Below are positions 31,502-39,986 of a DNA stretch of 64,000 nucleotides, one piece after another. The first letter of the stretch is position 1, and each line of letters starts with the position of its first letter. Source of the stretch: Homoserinimonas sp044769865 (GTDB lineage Bacteria; Actinomycetota; Actinomycetes; Actinomycetales; Microbacteriaceae). The DNA lies in the NCBI RefSeq assembly GCF_044769865.1, contig NZ_JBIZWA010000001.1, forward strand, positions 1,550,001 to 1,614,000, read 5' to 3'. The position numbers and the translations under genes are program-made. Below the pieces are notes generated by a model. It was not told the DNA's origin. It worked only from the letters and a program-made list of their open reading frames with translations, and did not search any database.

Positions 31502-32818
31502 TTAACCTATTCTCTCTCTGCGACCGAGGATGCCCTGTGGTCGGAAGAGCAGCACCAGGATCAGAATTCCGAGCGCGCCCACGTACTTGAGGTCCGAGGG
31601 AATCCAGAGTCCCGAAATCTCGACCATGACGCCCACGATGATCGCGCCGATGAGGGCGCCGAAGGCGGTGCCGAGGCCACCGAGCGTGACGGCGGCGAAG
31701 ACGAGCAGCAGGATCTGGGCGCCCATGTCCCACTTGATGCCGGGACGGAAGTAGGCGTAAAGCACGCCGGAGAGGCCGGCCATTGCGGCAGCGACGATCC
31801 AGACGATGCGCACGACGCGGTCGACATCGATTCCGGATGCCGCGGCGAGCGAGGCGTTGTCGGAGACGGCGCGTGTGGCCTTGCCGATCTTGCTGAGCAT
31901 GAGCCACGCGGCGAAGCCGATGATGACGAGGATGCTGATGCCCATGCTCGCGAGGTCGATCCACGACAACTGCACGCTGCCGAAGAGCTGGATCTGTGCC
32001 GCGTTGGAGCCCGGCAATTGCAGGGTGCCGCCGCCGATGAAGAACTGGAACACGTACCGCAGCGCGAGGGAGAGGCCGATGCTCACGATCATGAGCTGCA
32101 CGATGCCGAGCCCGCGTCTTCGCAAGGGTTTCCAGAGGCCCGCATCAAGCGCCCAGCCGAAGGCCGCACTCACGACGACCGTGAGCGGGATGGCGATCCA
32201 CATCGGCAGCGACATCGTCACCCCTAGGAGGAGTGCGATCACCGCGCCGAAGGTCACCATCTCGGCGTGGGCGAAGTTGGAGAGCCCGGTCGTGCCGAAG
32301 ACCAGGGAGATGCCGACGGCGGCGAGGCCGAGCATGAGGCCGAAGTTGACGCCGTCGATCGAGCGCGAGACGAGCTGGTCGACGAAGCTGACGGTGTTGC
32401 GCTCGCCCTCGCCGATGAAGAAGTTCATCGTGACGCGGCCACCGGGCCCGATCTCGACCTCCTTCTCATTGGGGGTCTCATCCTCGCCCGTCTCGTCGAC
32501 GACCGCGATGCCCTCGGGGAGGGTCTCCTCGTCGAGCGTGACGGTGTAGGTGTCTCGTTCGGGCACGCCAGCGCGCCACTGGCCAGCAGCATCCGTTTCG
32601 ACCTCGAGGTCGACGCCGTTGCCGGTGACCGTGAGGCGCACATCCTCGAGAGCTTCGCCATCGAGTTTGACATTGCCACTGATCTTGAAGGGCTCGTCCT
32701 CCCCGACTTCATCGGCCATGGCGGGGGAGCCGAGCATCAGGAATGCACCGACCATCGCGACGAAGGTGACGGCGCGCCATCGGGATCGGCGCTGTCGAAG
32801 CCTGCTGGTGTTACTCAT
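31502..32818 (-). CDS. livH: ABC transporter permease, LivH type, with secreted N-terminal domain
   Basis: 438 aa against about 290-300 for ordinary LivH. Residues 1-35 are a signal peptide (twin Arg-rich start, FVAMVGAFLMLGSPAMA, likely cut after AMA). Residues ~42-125 look like a small beta-sandwich of the carboxypeptidase-regulatory/CnaB kind (FKISGNVKLDGEALEDVRLTVTG...DTYTVTLDEETLPEG), with many acidic residues. From about residue 145 the normal permease begins (GVNFGLMLGLAAVGISLVFGTTGLSNFAHAEMVTFGAV). GGAGG precedes the ATG. The outer domain may contact the binding proteins or the envelope. Confidence 0.88.
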   Translation of the reverse strand: MSNTSRLRQRRSRWRAVTFVAMVGAFLMLGSPAMADEVGEDEPFKISGNVKLDGEALEDVRLTVTGNGVDLEVETDAAGQWRAGVPERDTYTVTLDEETLPEGIAVVDETGEDETPNEKEVEIGPGGRVTMNFFIGEGERNTVSFVDQLVSRSIDGVNFGLMLGLAAVGISLVFGTTGLSNFAHAEMVTFGAVIALLLGVTMSLPMWIAIPLTVVVSAAFGWALDAGLWKPLRRRGLGIVQLMIVSIGLSLALRYVFQFFIGGGTLQLPGSNAAQIQLFGSVQLSWIDLASMGISILVIIGFAAWLMLSKIGKATRAVSDNASLAAASGIDVDRVVRIVWIVAAAMAGLSGVLYAYFRPGIKWDMGAQILLLVFAAVTLGGLGTAFGALIGAIIVGVMVEISGLWIPSDLKYVGALGILILVLLFRPQGILGRRERIG

Positions 32819-33066
32819 TGAACCTCCAAGGCAGTGCCCTCGGGGGATCGGGTCAATCCCCCCGCACGTACCGTCGACGCTGACGTTACTGGCCGATTGT
32901 GTCGCCGGTGTTACTCGGGTAAGCGATCGGTGTTGGGTAATTATGGTCGCGGAATAGCAGTCAGCGCCAACCGGTTAGCATGGAGCACCGGGAATCATCG
33001 CAGCTTCACCGGCACCCCTCGCCCGGATTTCCGGGCATTTTCGCCGACTCTCACAAAAGGGGAACA

Positions 33067-34569
33067 ATGACCCAGCCGGATCCCTTCGGTTTCATCGGAC
33101 TCACCTACGACGACGTGATGTTGCTGCCCGGGCACACGGATGTCATCCCGAGCGAGGTGGATACGTCGTCTCGTCTGACCCGCAACATCCGGGTCAACAC
33201 CCCCCTCATCTCTGCCGCGATGGATACCGTCACCGAGGCGCGCATGGCGATCTCGATGGCGCGCCAGGGCGGTCTCGGCGTGCTGCACCGCAATCTCGCG
33301 ATCGACGAGCAGGCCGCGTATGTCGACAAGGTCAAGCGCTCCGAGTCGGGCATGATCACGAACCCCGTGACGACGACTCCGGATGCCACGGTCGCTGAGG
33401 TCGACGCCGTCTGCGGGCAGTTCCGGGTCTCGGGCCTCCCCGTCATCGAGGCTGACGGAAAGCTCGTCGGCATCATCACCAACCGCGACATGCGCTTCGT
33501 CTCGCCCTTTGAGAAGGCGACGACGCTCGTGCGCGACGTCATGACCCGCATGCCGCTCATCACGGCGCCCGAGGGAATTGACCCCGACGGTGCGATCGCG
33601 ATCTTCGCGGAGCACAAGATCGAGAAGCTCCCGCTCATCGATGCGAACGGTCGACTGACCGGCCTCATCACGGTCAAGGACTTCGACAAGACCGAGCAGT
33701 ACCCCTACGCGACGAAGGATGAGGAGGGTCGTCTGCGGGTCGGCGCCGCAGTCGGATTCTTCGGCGACGCGTGGGAGCGGGCCGGTGCGCTCGCCGATGC
33801 GGGCGTCGATGTCATCGTCGTCGACACCGCGAACGGCGACTCGCGGGGCGAGATCGAGATCATCCGCCGGCTCAAGGGCGACAGCGCCTTCGCGGGCATC
33901 GACATCATCGGCGGCAACGTCGCGACCCGTTCGGGCGCCCAGGCGCTCGTGGACGCGGGAGCGGATGCCATCAAGGTCGGCGTCGGGCCGGGCTCGATCT
34001 GCACGACGCGCGTCGTCGCCGGCGTCGGCGTTCCCCAGGTCACGGCGGTCTACGAGGCATCCCTCGCGGCGCGCGAGGCGGGCGTTCCCGTCATCGCCGA
34101 CGGCGGGCTGCAGTACTCGGGCGACATCGCCAAGGCGCTCGTTGCGGGAGCCGAGACGGTCATGCTCGGCTCGCTCCTCGCGGGCACCGACGAGAGCCCC
34201 GGCGACATGATCTTCGTCAACGGCAAGCAGTTCAAGACCTATCGCGGCATGGGTTCCCTCGGGGCCATGCAGACCCGCGGCAAGAAGACCTCCTACTCGC
34301 GCGACCGCTACTTCCAGGCGGATGTGCCGAGCGACGAGCAGCTCATCGCCGAGGGCATCGAGGGCAAGGTGGCCTACCGCGGCCCCGTCGCATCCGTCAC
34401 CTACCAGCTGCTGGGCGGACTGCGGCAGTCGATGTTCTACGTCGGTGCTCGCACGATCGACGAGCTGCGCGAGAAGGGCAAGTTCGTTCGCATCACGGCG
34501 GCCGGGCTCAAGGAGTCGCACCCCCACGACATCCAGATGGTCGTGGAGGCGCCGAACTACCGCGGCTGA
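33067..34569 (+). CDS. guaB: Inosine-5'-monophosphate dehydrogenase
   Basis: Oxidises IMP to XMP, the committed step to GMP. 500 aa. The catalytic Cys312 lies in GPGSICTTRVVAGVGVPQ, the flap in SYSRDRYFQ, and two CBS (Bateman) domains occupy about residues 95-210, inserted in the barrel. The ATG after AAAAGGGGAACA is preferred to an upstream in-frame start at 32980. The 248-nt gap before it holds the divergent livH leader and the guaB promoter, which I could not place confidently. Confidence 0.97.
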   Translation: MTQPDPFGFIGLTYDDVMLLPGHTDVIPSEVDTSSRLTRNIRVNTPLISAAMDTVTEARMAISMARQGGLGVLHRNLAIDEQAAYVDKVKRSESGMITNPVTTTPDATVAEVDAVCGQFRVSGLPVIEADGKLVGIITNRDMRFVSPFEKATTLVRDVMTRMPLITAPEGIDPDGAIAIFAEHKIEKLPLIDANGRLTGLITVKDFDKTEQYPYATKDEEGRLRVGAAVGFFGDAWERAGALADAGVDVIVVDTANGDSRGEIEIIRRLKGDSAFAGIDIIGGNVATRSGAQALVDAGADAIKVGVGPGSICTTRVVAGVGVPQVTAVYEASLAAREAGVPVIADGGLQYSGDIAKALVAGAETVMLGSLLAGTDESPGDMIFVNGKQFKTYRGMGSLGAMQTRGKKTSYSRDRYFQADVPSDEQLIAEGIEGKVAYRGPVASVTYQLLGGLRQSMFYVGARTIDELREKGKFVRITAAGLKESHPHDIQMVVEAPNYRG

Positions 34570-34576
34570 CCCCGCC

Positions 34577-34876
34577 TCAGCGGCGGCGCGTGAGCGCTGC
34601 GGCCAGGCCGCCCACGACGAGGAGCCCGCCGAGGCCGAGCACGATCCAGGCGGGTGAGATGTCGATCCCGCCGATCGCGCCCAGATCGACCGCGACCTGC
34701 ACGGCGTAGAGCGCCGCGATGATCACGAGGATGGTGCCCCAGACGATGGGGCCGCTGAGCGCCCGGCGCTCGGTGTCCTCGGTCGCGGGGCTGTCTCCGT
34801 GAAGCTGTTCGGTGTCGTTCGTTGCGTGCATCCGGTCCTCCTGGGGAACGTCGTGGTGCTTGTCTGTTGCGGCCAT
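34577..34876 (-). CDS. Small membrane protein coupled to the PspC/toastrack gene
   Basis: 99 aa. A hydrophilic, charged N-terminus (~40 residues) is followed by two hydrophobic segments, GPIVWGTILVIIAALYAVQVAVDL and PAWIVLGLGGLLVVGGLAAAL, and a TRRR end. Its ATG overlaps the stop of the upstream gene, so the two are translated together. An internal ATG near residue 16 is a possible start. No family recognised; the context suggests a part in the envelope-stress module. Confidence 0.75.
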   Translation of the reverse strand: MAATDKHHDVPQEDRMHATNDTEQLHGDSPATEDTERRALSGPIVWGTILVIIAALYAVQVAVDLGAIGGIDISPAWIVLGLGGLLVVGGLAAALTRRR

Positions 34877-36357
34877 CAGTCGGCCTGCCGTACCGTCACG
34901 TCGCCCGCGATGACGAAGACGTCGACGATGACGCGGCTGTCGCTCGGCGAGTCGTATCGGGCGACCGAGGATGCGAAGCCACCAGAGTCGACGATGTCAC
35001 CATCGACCTCAATGCGTCCGCTGATGGAGTCGACCTCGACCCGACCGTCAGCGTCGCCCGGCATGATGACCTCGACGTCGCCATTGACGACGAAGAGGTC
35101 GACGGTGCCGATGCGCGCGTTGCCAGTGGCGAAGTAGTCCTCCAGGTCGACGACCATGTTGCCGCGGACGACCATGCGGGAGTCACTGCGGTCACTCGCG
35201 CTCGGCTCCCAGCGGGTCGTGCCGTCAGAGATGAGCGGGCGAGGAAACCATCCGAGCACGCCCGTGAAGAGCAGGGCGATGATGACGAGTATCGCCAGCC
35301 CGCTCGAGCCGCCGCTGCGGCGCCCGCGGATGCCGTTGACGATAATCGCGAGGCCCAGGACGGCGAGTGTCACGGCGAGGGATGCTGCGGCGAGCGATGC
35401 GAATGACAGGTCGGTGTCGCTCAGGAGCAACGCCGTCGCAGCACCGGCCACGAGGGAGAGCCCAACCGCGACAAGGGTGAACGCCGTGTTGGGGCGCGTG
35501 CGGAGCTCCTTCTCGCGAGCGATGCGGGCACGTTCCGCCGCCTCCTCCTGGCGCTGGCGACGCGCCTCTGCCTGGCGGTGCTCGCGGGCGGCCCTCTCCG
35601 AAGCGGACTGCTGGGCGCGCCAGTTGTCGTGCTCGCGCTTCCACTCGGCCTGTCCCTCGCGCCAGGCGGCGAGCTCCGCATCGCCCGCGGTCGCCGGGGG
35701 TGCGGGCGGCGCGGTCGGCTCGGAGACGAGAGGCAGGGTCGGGGAGGTTGCGGCGGCCGGGGCATCCGTCGTGGTCGTGGCCGGGGCATCCGTCGTCGGT
35801 GCAGGTGCGTTGGTGGCCGGCATGGAAATCGCCGAGGGCGTGGTGCTCTGGCGGTTGGCAAGCCAGACGACGAACCAGATGACCGCGCCTGTCAGGATGA
35901 CGGTCCAGATGAGGGCGCCAAGACCCGGGCCGGCCCAGCCGCCGCCCCACCAGTCGCCATCCCACCAGCCACCCGTGAACCACCAGCCGGTGCCGCCGCC
36001 GACCGGCAGCATTGCGAGCAGCAGGAGGACCGCGATGCCCGCGAGGGCACGATCGAAGGTGCCGCGGAAGAGCTCCTGCAGGTGGATGCGACCCGTCGTG
36101 TCGGGGAGGAGCAGCCAGGCTGCCGCGTAGAGGAAGAGCACGGGCGCGCCCAGGATGCCGATCACGACGAGGATGCCGCGCACGATCAGCGGGTCGATGC
36201 CGAGCCGCAGCGCGATGCCCGCGGCGACACCACCCAGCCACCCCGGCTCACGGGTGAGGCCGAGGCTGCGCAGCCACGGGAAGAAGCCCGAGTCGGCCGC
36301 CGTGCCGCCGCGCGGCGGAGTTGGTGAGGAAGGGGTGTCGTTGTCCATGGCATCCAT
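34876..36357 (-). CDS. PspC-domain membrane protein with C-terminal toastrack-like domain
   Basis: 493 aa. Near the N-terminus is a PspC domain (REPGWLGGVAAGIALRLGIDPLIVRGILVVIGILGAPVLFLYAAAWLLLPD). Further membrane segments and a Trp/Gly-rich loop (GGWWDGDWWGGGWAGPG) follow. Next come a Pro/Thr/Ala linker, a charged Arg/Gln/Glu coiled-coil-like stretch of about 60 residues, three membrane segments, and a C-terminal domain (SRMVVRGNMVVDLEDYF...VDLFVVNGDVEVIMPGDADGRVEVDSISGRIEVDGD) resembling the LiaF/toastrack fold. Divergent from a PspC-fused histidine kinase, which implies envelope-stress sensing. An ATG at 36348 is an equally possible start. Confidence 0.85.
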   Translation of the reverse strand: MDAMDNDTPSSPTPPRGGTAADSGFFPWLRSLGLTREPGWLGGVAAGIALRLGIDPLIVRGILVVIGILGAPVLFLYAAAWLLLPDTTGRIHLQELFRGTFDRALAGIAVLLLLAMLPVGGGTGWWFTGGWWDGDWWGGGWAGPGLGALIWTVILTGAVIWFVVWLANRQSTTPSAISMPATNAPAPTTDAPATTTTDAPAAATSPTLPLVSEPTAPPAPPATAGDAELAAWREGQAEWKREHDNWRAQQSASERAAREHRQAEARRQRQEEAAERARIAREKELRTRPNTAFTLVAVGLSLVAGAATALLLSDTDLSFASLAAASLAVTLAVLGLAIIVNGIRGRRSGGSSGLAILVIIALLFTGVLGWFPRPLISDGTTRWEPSASDRSDSRMVVRGNMVVDLEDYFATGNARIGTVDLFVVNGDVEVIMPGDADGRVEVDSISGRIEVDGDIVDSGGFASSVARYDSPSDSRVIVDVFVIAGDVTVRQAD

Positions 36358-36462
36358 GGTGGCGGGACGCGCTGACCACGGCCATTGGGGACGTCCCTGA
36401 GCGGACCCTGATTCGTGGCATCCGGGTCGCTCCGGGCCCCGCACCTCTGCTTGGATTCAAGA

Positions 36463-37623
36463 GTGAGCCAGACCGAGACCAGCGCCAGGCCGCCACTCGT
36501 GCGCCCTCGTCGCGCCGTCATCGGGGGTGTCTGCGCCGGGCTCAGCGAGCACCTCGGCTGGCCCGTACGGCGGGTGCGCCTGCTCCTCGTCGTGGCCTCG
36601 CTGCTCGGCGGGGCGGGCATCCTCTTCTACGGCTGGCTGTGGGCGCTCGTTCCCCTCGCCCCGGGGGAAACGGGGGATGCGGAGGAGACCCCGCGCAGGC
36701 GCGCACCAATTGCCGCCATCCTCCTTGTGCTGGGCGCCGTCGCGGCGATCGCCGCCATCGTGCAGGCCAACGTCGAGGGGTCCGCATCGACCGCCGTCAG
36801 CCTGAGCCTCGTGCTCACGGGCGGTGCCGTTGTGTGGAGCCTTGCCCTCGATGAGCACGACCCTGACCGCTCGCCGCGCTACCGCCTCGTGATCCGCAGC
36901 GCGGGCGCGACCGTGCTGCTCGCGACCGGGCTCCTGCTCCTCGCCTCGAACGACTGGCGCCCCGAGGCCATGACGGCCGTCGTCGCGGTCGGCATGATGG
37001 TGCTCGGCCTCGCGGTCGCGGTCGCGCCCTTCATCGTGCGCCTGTGGAACGAACTCATGCGGGAACGGTCGGGCCGCATCCGCGAGGAGCAGCGTGCCGA
37101 GATCGCGGCGCACCTCCACGACTCGGTGCTGCAGACCCTCGCACTGATCCAGAACCGCGCGGGTGCCTCGAGCGACGTCGCCCGCATCGCGAGGGCGCAG
37201 GAGCGCGAGCTGCGCGAATGGCTCTTCGCGGGCGACGGCGCGCCCGGCGCCGACCTCGTGAGCGAACTGAGCGAGGATGCCGCCACGATCGAGGTCGAAT
37301 ATCCCGCGCGCATCGACGTCGTCACGGTGGGGGAGTCGGTGCCCGCGCATCCCTCTGTCGTCGCGGCAGCGCGGGAGGCGATGCTGAACGCCGCACGGCA
37401 CGGGGGCGGCGAGGTTTCCGTCTACGTCGAGGCCGCGGCATCCGCCGTCGACGTCTTCGTGCGCGACCGCGGACCCGGCATCGACCTGGACGCCCTGCCC
37501 GCCGACCGCCTCGGCGTGAGAGAGTCAATCATCGGCAGGATGCAGCGCGCCGGCGGCACCGCGACGGTGCAGCGCGGCGCGGGCGGTGTCGGCACCGAGG
37601 TGCACCTGCACCTCGACCTGTAA
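36463..37623 (+). CDS. PspC-fused sensor histidine kinase (NarL/LiaS class)
   Basis: 386 aa. PspC domain at residues ~12-70 (RRAVIGGVCAGLSEHLGWPVRRVRLLLVVASLLGGAGILFYGWLWALVPL), several more membrane segments to ~195, then the HisKA_3 H-box with His219 in HLHDSVLQTLALIQNRA and a HATPase domain (EAMLNAARHGGGEVSVYVE, VRDRGPGIDLDALP). Starts at GTG with TTGGAT 6 nt upstream and no ribosome binding site. The response regulator follows after 26 nt. Its likely partner is the divergent PspC/toastrack protein. Confidence 0.9.
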   Translation: MSQTETSARPPLVRPRRAVIGGVCAGLSEHLGWPVRRVRLLLVVASLLGGAGILFYGWLWALVPLAPGETGDAEETPRRRAPIAAILLVLGAVAAIAAIVQANVEGSASTAVSLSLVLTGGAVVWSLALDEHDPDRSPRYRLVIRSAGATVLLATGLLLLASNDWRPEAMTAVVAVGMMVLGLAVAVAPFIVRLWNELMRERSGRIREEQRAEIAAHLHDSVLQTLALIQNRAGASSDVARIARAQERELREWLFAGDGAPGADLVSELSEDAATIEVEYPARIDVVTVGESVPAHPSVVAAAREAMLNAARHGGGEVSVYVEAAASAVDVFVRDRGPGIDLDALPADRLGVRESIIGRMQRAGGTATVQRGAGGVGTEVHLHLDL

Positions 37624-37649
37624 GCCCTCGAAGCCTCAGTGGAGAAACC

Positions 37650-38297
37650 ATGACAAGCGTCGTGATCGTCGACGATCATTCGATCTTCCGGTCGGGCCTC
37701 AAGGCCTCGCTCGATGCTGCGGTCGAGGTGCTCGCTGAGGCTGCCGATGTCGATGCGGCCGTGGCGGCCGTCACGGAGCATCGGCCCGAGGTCGTGCTGC
37801 TCGACGTGCACCTGCCAGGCGGCGCGGGTGGTGGCGGGGCGGAGGTCATCCGGCGCTGTGCGGGGCTGCTCGACTCGGTGCGCTTCCTCGCCCTCAGCGT
37901 CTCCGACTCGGCCGAGGATGTCGTCGGCGTGATTCGTGCGGGTGCCCGCGGCTACATCACGAAGGGCAGCTCCGCCGACGACGTGAACTCGGCCATCCGC
38001 ACGGTCGCGAGTGGTGACGCGGTCTTCTCGCCGCGCCTCGCGGGCTTCGTGCTCGACGCGTTCGGAGCGGCCGCGGGCGAGCAGGCGGTGGCCGACGACG
38101 AGCTCGACCGGCTGTCGGCTCGCGAGCGTGAGGTCATGCGGCTCATCGCGCGCGGCTACGCGTACAAGGAGGTCGCGACCGAGCTGTTCATCTCCATCAA
38201 GACCGTCGAGACGCACGTTTCGGCAGTGCTGAGAAAGCTGCAGCTGTCGTCCCGCCACGAGCTCACCGCCTGGGCGCTCGAGCGCAAGCTCCTCTAG
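37650..38297 (+). CDS. LuxR/NarL-family response regulator
   Basis: 215 aa. The receiver has the phospho-acceptor Asp52 in VVLLDVHLPGG, acidic pair IVDDHSIFRSGL, and Lys in YITKGSSADD. The C-terminal LuxR helix-turn-helix reads LSAREREVMRLIARGYAYKEVATELFISIKTVETHVSAVLRKL. Partner of the PspC-fused kinase. GGAGAAACC precedes the ATG. Its stop codon shares a CTAG with the convergent lysE stop. Confidence 0.93.
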   Translation: MTSVVIVDDHSIFRSGLKASLDAAVEVLAEAADVDAAVAAVTEHRPEVVLLDVHLPGGAGGGGAEVIRRCAGLLDSVRFLALSVSDSAEDVVGVIRAGARGYITKGSSADDVNSAIRTVASGDAVFSPRLAGFVLDAFGAAAGEQAVADDELDRLSAREREVMRLIARGYAYKEVATELFISIKTVETHVSAVLRKLQLSSRHELTAWALERKLL

Positions 38298-39037
38298 TGG
38301 GAGAAGGCGAGGGATGCCGCGAGCGTCAGCATGATGACGGCGATCGAGGCGTCGAGGATGCGCCAGGCCTTGGGTGACGCGAGCTTCTTCGACAGAAGCT
38401 TGGCCCCGAAGCCGATGAGCGTGAACCAGGCGAAGCTCGCGAGGATCGCGCCCGTGCCGAAGATCCAGCGTGCCGGGTCGCCGTGCGTGTTCGCGACCGA
38501 GCCGAGCACGACGACGGCGTCGAGGTAGGCGTGCGGGTTCAGCCAGGTGAAGGCGAGCGCAGTCAGCACGGCCGTCGCGAGGGTGCTGCGCGTCGCCGTC
38601 TGCGTCTCGACGACGGGCACGGTGAGGGTCGCGGTGCCGCCGCCGCTCGGCGCTGGGGGAGCGTCGGATGCCTCAACGCTGCTCCATTCGCTCGGCGCCG
38701 GCTCCTCGATCGTGAGTCCCTGCCCTGACGGTCGCCACGCGCGCTTGGCAGCAAGCAGCCCGTAGGTCGTCAGGAACGCGACGCCGAACCAGCGCACCAG
38801 CGTGATGACCCAGGGGGCGTTCTCGAGCACGGCGCCCACCCCGGCGATGCCGCCGAAGATGAGCACGAGGTCGGATGCCGCGCACACGAGCACGACGGCG
38901 AGCAGGTGCTGCCCGCGCACGCCCTGGCGAAGGATGAAGGCGTTCTGGGCGCCGATCGCGGCGATCAGGCCGAAACCCAGCACGAAGCCGGAGAGAGCGA
39001 TCGCAAGGGTCGGGTCGAAGGAGGCGGAGAACGTCAC
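38294..39037 (-). CDS. LysE/ArgO-type basic amino acid exporter
   Basis: 247-aa membrane protein with about six segments: LSGFVLGFGLIAAIGAQNAFILRQGVRGQHLLAVVLVCAASDLVLIFGGIAGVGAVL is the LysE/ArgO signature. A Ser/Pro/Ala-rich loop (about residues 107-140) lies in the middle. Starts at GTG 6 nt after a TAGCGT box (leaderless pattern). Divergent from a LysG/ArgP-type regulator, the classic arrangement for lysine/arginine export in actinobacteria. Confidence 0.9.
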   Translation of the reverse strand: MTFSASFDPTLAIALSGFVLGFGLIAAIGAQNAFILRQGVRGQHLLAVVLVCAASDLVLIFGGIAGVGAVLENAPWVITLVRWFGVAFLTTYGLLAAKRAWRPSGQGLTIEEPAPSEWSSVEASDAPPAPSGGGTATLTVPVVETQTATRSTLATAVLTALAFTWLNPHAYLDAVVVLGSVANTHGDPARWIFGTGAILASFAWFTLIGFGAKLLSKKLASPKAWRILDASIAVIMLTLAASLAFSH

Positions 39038-39073
39038 CCGTCCACGCTAGGGGAGGCCCGTATATTCACGGAA

Positions 39074-39099
39074 GCTAATGTTCCTTAGTCAGCATTAGC
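39074..39099. promoter_or_regulatory. Inverted repeat in the lysE-lysG intergenic region
   Basis: GCTAATG (39074-39080), 12 nt, CATTAGC (39093-39099). It lies in the 70-nt gap between the exporter and its LysR-type regulator and is a likely regulator-binding site. The second arm overlaps a -10-like TAGCAT (39096-39101) 6 nt before the regulator ATG. Confidence 0.5.
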
Positions 39100-39107
39100 A
39101 TTGCTTC

Positions 39108-39986
39108 ATGCAGATCCCGCTCGACCTCGCGAAGACGGTTGCCGCCGTCGTCGATGAGGGAACCCTCGAGGGCGCCGCCCGCGCGCTCCACATCACGCCC
39201 TCCGCCGTGAGCCAACGCATCAAGGCGCTTGAGCAGCGGCTCGGGCGCGTGCTGCTCGTGCGGTCCAAGCCCGTGCAGGCAACGGATGCCGGCGCCGCGA
39301 TCGTGCGCCTCGCCCGCCAGGCGACGCTACTCGAGCATGAGGCGCTCGCCGAGGTCGGGCTCGATGATGACGGGGAGCGGCTCACCTCCATCGGCATCGC
39401 CGTCAACGCCGACTCGCTTGCCACCTGGCTGCTGCCGGCGCTCGCCGAGGTCGCGCGCGAGCATCCGATCGTCTTCGAGCTGCACCGGGAAGACGAGGAG
39501 TACACGACGCGCCTACTCGAGTCCGGGCAGGTGATGGCGGCCGTGACCTCGCAGGCGACGAGCGTGCCCGGCTGCGTCGTGACCCCGCTCGGCACGGTGC
39601 GCTACCGGGCGGTCGCGAGCGCCGAGTACATCGAGCGCTGGATGCCAGAGGGTGTGACCGCGGGAGCCCTGGGTCGCTCCCCCCGCATCGATTTCGACCG
39701 TCGCGACGACATGCAGGCCGCGTTCCTCAGGTCGTTGCGCGTGCGGTCGACCCCGCCCATCCACTACGTGCCCGCGTCGACCGAGTTCGCGGCGGCCGTG
39801 CGGCTCGGCCTCGGCTGGGCCATGCTCCCCGCGGAGCAGACGCGCGGCACCGAACTGGTGGAGCTCATGCCCGAGCGCCCGCTCGACGTGCCGCTCTACT
39901 GGCAGCAGTGGAACCTGAGGTCGCCCCTGCTGCAGGCGGTGTCGGATGCGGTGGCCCGCGCAGCACGCACGGTCGCGCTCACCTAG
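39108..39986 (+). CDS. LysR-family regulator of the ArgP/LysG type
   Basis: 292 aa. N-terminal winged helix: IPLDLAKTVAAVVDEGTLEGAARALHITPSAVSQRIKALEQRLGRVLLVRSKPVQATDAG, then an effector-binding domain. Members of this subfamily activate the divergent LysE/ArgO exporter in response to lysine or arginine. No ribosome binding site; TAGCAT is 6 nt before the ATG. The stop shares CTAG with the convergent aminotransferase stop. Confidence 0.9.
   Translation: MQIPLDLAKTVAAVVDEGTLEGAARALHITPSAVSQRIKALEQRLGRVLLVRSKPVQATDAGAAIVRLARQATLLEHEALAEVGLDDDGERLTSIGIAVNADSLATWLLPALAEVAREHPIVFELHREDEEYTTRLLESGQVMAAVTSQATSVPGCVVTPLGTVRYRAVASAEYIERWMPEGVTAGALGRSPRIDFDRRDDMQAAFLRSLRVRSTPPIHYVPASTEFAAAVRLGLGWAMLPAEQTRGTELVELMPERPLDVPLYWQQWNLRSPLLQAVSDAVARAARTVALT

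Noticed and set aside
25990..32818. Possibility that the Liv-type system is a urea (Urt) transporter
   Set aside because: The urt gene order is not present, no urease gene is near, and the LivH extension does not resemble UrtB as far as I can judge. A LivK/LivH naming is the safer one.
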